NCBI GenBank assembly: GCA_934446095.1
Contig: CAKSDR010000010.1
Span: 1 to 43,159, forward strand
Length of the DNA stretch: 43,159 bases
Direction of reading: 5' to 3'
Source of the DNA: an uncultured Eubacteriales bacterium
GTDB taxonomy: Bacteria > Bacillota > Clostridia > Oscillospirales > CAG-382
Part shown: positions 40,327 through 43,159 of the stretch, in pieces
Layout: each line of letters starts with the position of its first letter
How positions within the stretch are numbered: the first letter of the stretch is position 1
Program-made: the position numbers and the translations under genes
The notes under the pieces: generated by a model
What the model was told of the DNA's origin: nothing
Seen by the model: only the letters and a program-made list of their open reading frames with translations
The model's database searches: none

Positions 40327-42912
40327 ATGGAAGAAATAACACAAACCAACAATGGCGGACAAAAGATTCTGAATGTTGAAATAGGCAAGGAAGTAAAGCG
40401 TTCATTTATCGAATATGCAATGTCCGTTATTATTGAGAGAGCGCTTCCCGACGTACGCGACGGATTAAAACCCGTTCACCGCAGAATTTTATATGCTATG
40501 TACCAGGACGGTCTTACATATAATAAACCTTTCAGAAAATCGGCAACAACTGTCGGAAACGTACTTGGTCATTACCACCCTCACGGCGACGCTGCGGTTT
40601 ATGATACAATGGTACGTCTTGCACAGCCGTTCTCACTGCGCTATCCCCTTATTGAAGGCCACGGAAACTTCGGTAACGTAGACGGCGACGGTGCTGCCGC
40701 TTACCGTTATACAGAAGCAAGAATGGCCCGCATTTCAAATGAAATGCTCTCCGATATAGAAAAAAATGTCGTTGACTTTATGCCTAACTTCGACAACAAA
40801 TTAAAGGAACCGACAGTTTTGCCGGCGCGCTTCCCGAACCTTCTGGTAAACGGTTCAATAGGTATTGCCGTCGGAATGGCAACTTATATTCCCCCTCACA
40901 ACTTAACGGAAGTTATTGACGGAACCATATACCTTCTTGAACATCCCGACTGTGAAATTCCGGAACTCATAAAATTTATAAAAGGCCCTGATTTTCCGAC
41001 CTACGGCACTATCCACGGCACCTCCGGAATATATGAAGCATATATGACCGGCAGGGGAAAAGTTATGGTTCGCGCAAAAGCCGACTTTGAGGAAAAACAT
41101 AACAAAACCTCCATTGTAATCACTGAAATTCCATATCAGGTAAATAAATCGGCACTCGTTGAAAGCATTGCCGACCTTGCGAGAGATAAAAGAGTCGACG
41201 GAATCACCGCCATACGTGATGAATCCGGAAGACACGGCATGAGAATTGTTGTTGAGCTTCGCCGTGACGCAAATCCAAACCTCGTTTTAAATCAACTGTA
41301 CAAGTATACTCAGTTGCAGGACACCTGCGCTATGAATATGCTGGCTCTTGTAAACGGAGAACCAAAAGTATTAAACCTTAAACAAATTCTGCATCACTAC
41401 ATAAGACATCAGCTCGACGTTGTAGAAAACAGACTTCGCTTCGACCTTGACAAAGCAAAAAAGAGAGCCCATATCGTTGAAGGTCTTATGATAGCAATCG
41501 ATAATATCGATGAAGTTATAAAAATCATACGCGCGTCAAAGAGCATAGCCGACGCCAAGGATTCACTTATCCAAAGATTCGATATTACCGAAATTCAGTC
41601 GACTGAAATTGTTCAGATGCCTCTCGGACGCCTGTCAGGTCTTGAAATCGAAAAACTTATTGCGGAACTCGAAGAACTTCACAATAAAATCAAAGAGATT
41701 GAAGAAATTCTTGCAGACGAAACAAAAGTTGGAGAAATTGTAAAGACAGAACTTACACAGATTAAAGAAAAATACGGCGATGAAAGAAGAACGCGTATTG
41801 AAGAAGTCGAAAATGAAATTCTTATGGAAGATCTCATTGAAAGACAGGAATGTGTAATTACAATTTCGCATGACGGATATATCAAGCGCATGCCGATTTC
41901 CGCATACTCTGCCCAGAAACGCGGCGGAAAAGGAATTATCGCAATGAATACAAAAGAAGAAGACTTTGTCGAAAATGTGTTTACATCAAACAGCCACAAT
42001 TATCTTATGATGTTTTCAAACCTCGGAAAAGTTTTCATTAAGAAATGTTACGAACTTCCCGAAGCCGGCAGAACTGCCAAAGGTACAAACCTTGTAAATA
42101 TTCTTGAACTTTCAAAAGATGAAAAAATAACGGCGTACATTTCGGTTTCGGAATTTGTCGGCACCGGCGAGTTTTTGACAATGGTCACCAAAAAGGGTGT
42201 TATAAAAAGAACAACTCTTGAAGATTTTAAAAATTCAAGAAGGAGCGGCCTTATTGCAATTAATCTTGACGAGAACGATGAACTTCTGTATGTTCTTAAA
42301 ACATGCGGAACAGACAGTATAATTATTGCTACGCACAACGGCATGGCAGTGCATTTTGAAGAGCAGAATGCACGCACCATAGGAAGAACTGCAAGAGGTG
42401 TTAAAGCAATTACCCTTTCAGGCGACGACTATGTTGTAGGCGCATGCTCCATTTCAAAAGATGAAAAAGACAAGCATATAATTACAATCACAGAAAAAGG
42501 ATTCGGAAAGCGGACTATACAAAGCGATTTCCCGATTCATAACAGAGGCGGAAAAGGTGTGTTCTGCCATAAACTTTCGGAAAAATCCGGAAAACTTTCG
42601 GGTATTGCTTCAGTAACCGGTGATGAAGATATTATGCTTATCACTGATAAAGGTACAATTATACGCACAAGAATCTCCGAAATCCCTGTATACTCAAGGA
42701 CGGCCGGAGGAGTTATTGTGATGCGCCTTGACGCGAATACGTCTATTGTAGGATTTACCCCCGTGCAAAAAGAGGAAAACGAAAACACGGATGAAAACGA
42801 AAATATAGATGAATCCGATGTTTCAGTAACAGAAGAAACCGCGTCTGATAACGCAGAGGTTAAAAATAACAACGCCGATGAAAATATGACGCAGGAAAAT
42901 ACAGATCAGTAA
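40327..42912 (+). CDS. gyrA: DNA gyrase subunit A
   Basis: This 861-residue type II topoisomerase subunit cleaves and rejoins DNA. The winged-helix and tower domains carry catalytic Tyr128 in AAAYRYTEARM. The quinolone-determining region reads HPHGDAAVYD, with Ala89 where Escherichia coli has Ser83 and Asp93 at the Asp87 position. The GyrA box QKRGGKG (530-536) opens a six-blade C-terminal DNA-wrapping domain, separating it from ParC. The tail of about 45 residues is Glu/Asp/Asn-rich and probably disordered. GGAGGT lies 11 nt before the ATG. It is 57 nt downstream of the S41 gene and not next to gyrB. A strong terminator follows. Confidence 0.97.
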   Translation: MEEITQTNNGGQKILNVEIGKEVKRSFIEYAMSVIIERALPDVRDGLKPVHRRILYAMYQDGLTYNKPFRKSATTVGNVLGHYHPHGDAAVYDTMVRLAQPFSLRYPLIEGHGNFGNVDGDGAAAYRYTEARMARISNEMLSDIEKNVVDFMPNFDNKLKEPTVLPARFPNLLVNGSIGIAVGMATYIPPHNLTEVIDGTIYLLEHPDCEIPELIKFIKGPDFPTYGTIHGTSGIYEAYMTGRGKVMVRAKADFEEKHNKTSIVITEIPYQVNKSALVESIADLARDKRVDGITAIRDESGRHGMRIVVELRRDANPNLVLNQLYKYTQLQDTCAMNMLALVNGEPKVLNLKQILHHYIRHQLDVVENRLRFDLDKAKKRAHIVEGLMIAIDNIDEVIKIIRASKSIADAKDSLIQRFDITEIQSTEIVQMPLGRLSGLEIEKLIAELEELHNKIKEIEEILADETKVGEIVKTELTQIKEKYGDERRTRIEEVENEILMEDLIERQECVITISHDGYIKRMPISAYSAQKRGGKGIIAMNTKEEDFVENVFTSNSHNYLMMFSNLGKVFIKKCYELPEAGRTAKGTNLVNILELSKDEKITAYISVSEFVGTGEFLTMVTKKGVIKRTTLEDFKNSRRSGLIAINLDENDELLYVLKTCGTDSIIIATHNGMAVHFEEQNARTIGRTARGVKAITLSGDDYVVGACSISKDEKDKHIITITEKGFGKRTIQSDFPIHNRGGKGVFCHKLSEKSGKLSGIASVTGDEDIMLITDKGTIIRTRISEIPVYSRTAGGVIVMRLDANTSIVGFTPVQKEENENTDENENIDESDVSVTEETASDNAEVKNNNADENMTQENTDQ

Positions 42913-42930
42913 TTTTGAAAAAACAAATAC

Positions 42931-42964
42931 GGGAAGAGTATATTCATATGCTCTTCCCTTTTTT
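42931..42964 (+). terminator. Intrinsic terminator after gyrA
   Basis: GGGAAGAG (42931-42938) / CTCTTCCC (42951-42958) forms an 8-bp stem that can extend inward with a T-G and ATAT pairs, followed by six T residues (42959-42964). It starts 18 nt after the stop. Confidence 0.92.
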
Positions 42965-43019
42965 ATTCTTAATTCAACGCGAAAAATAAAAAAAGTCCTT
43001 ATTTTTTTATAAAAACATA

Positions 43020-43048
43020 TTGACAAATAAAACCTTTTATGATATTAT
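43020..43048 (+). promoter_or_regulatory. Promoter of the tRNA-Gly gene
   Basis: TTGACA (43020-43025), a 17-nt spacer and TATTAT (43043-43048) preceded by TGa form an extended -10 promoter. Predicted start is near 43055, about 31 nt before the mature tRNA. Confidence 0.75.
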
Positions 43049-43085
43049 ATAAAGGCAGTCGAGAGTACATAATAATATTTTATAT

Positions 43086-43159
43086 GCGGGTGTAGTTCAA
43101 TGGTAGAATCTCAGCCTTCCAAGCTGATTGCGTGGGTCCGATTCCCATCACCCGCTCCA
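43086..43159 (+). tRNA. tRNA-Gly (anticodon TCC)
   Basis: The cloverleaf is readable by hand: acceptor GCGGGTG (43086-43092) pairs with CACCCGC (43149-43155); a D arm of GTTC type follows; the anticodon stem TCAGC/GCTGA encloses loop CTTCCAA with anticodon TCC; and a T arm contains the TTC-containing loop of TGGGTCCGATTCCCA. The discriminator is U43156, and CCA is encoded at 43157-43159, ending on the last base of the window. It reads GGA and, by wobble, GGG codons. Further tRNAs may follow outside the window. Confidence 0.96.

Noticed and set aside
40327..42912. Topoisomerase IV subunit ParC as an alternative to GyrA
   Set aside because: An intact GyrA box QKRGGKG and a full six-blade C-terminal domain identify gyrase A.

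Overview
The window reads as chromosomal DNA of an endospore-forming Clostridia-class Bacillota. The evidence is a Gram-positive style ribosomal protein super-operon with rpsD between rpsK and rpoA, zinc-ribbon forms of S14, L36 and S4, AGGAGG-type ribosome binding sites, TTG, GTG and CTG starts, an archaeal/eukaryote-like short prolyl-tRNA synthetase, and two sporulation markers (dipicolinate synthase dpaAB and SpoIID). I saw no phage, insertion sequence, CRISPR array or rRNA.

Region 1 (1-7340, plus strand) is a transport module. It holds the 3' end of a TetR-type regulator, two half-size ABC exporter-type proteins that look like a heterodimer, and a separate ABC ATPase plus FtsX-like permease pair. 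The last pair has its own consensus promoter, overlain and followed by two GTTAGC-type inverted repeats that look like an operator. Region 2 (7341-10730, minus strand) carries dpaA-dpaB behind a sigma-K-like promoter, then a membrane protein whose C-terminal half resembles the PnuC nicotinamide riboside/NMN transporter and whose N-terminal half is an unfamiliar extension. That gene has a leader of three tandem hairpins.

Region 3 (10838-15857, plus strand) holds an alpha/beta hydrolase, a MurF-like ligase with a membrane-spanning N-terminus, a D-Ala-D-Ala ligase, a strong terminator, and then SpoIID. Together they suggest an accessory, possibly sporulation-linked, cell-wall precursor locus. 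Region 4 (15908-31485, minus strand, up to about 31970 with its leader) is the S10-spc-alpha cluster: rpsJ, rplC, rplD, rplW, rplB, rpsS, rplV, rpsC, rplP, rpmC, rpsQ, rplN, rplX, rplE, rpsN, rpsH, rplF, rplR, rpsE, rpmD, rplO, secY, adk, map, infA, rpmJ, rpsM, rpsK, rpsD, rpoA, rplQ. The infA gene appears to start with CTG. The cluster is preceded by a roughly 480-nt leader rich in competing hairpins, and two internal spacers also look structured.

Region 5 (32072-43159) holds, on the minus strand, proS with a small TSCPD-domain gene, and pgeF. On the plus strand are GTP-type PEP carboxykinase, a translationally coupled murI / DUF1934-like / S41 protease cluster, gyrA, and a tRNA-Gly(TCC) that ends on the last base of the window. 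GyrA has alanine at the main quinolone-resistance position.

No wholly new system is proven by the sequence. The best candidates for something undescribed are the PnuC-like fusion with its hairpin leader, the membrane-MurF/Ddl/hydrolase locus, the structured S10 leader and spacers, and the paired GTTAGC operators.
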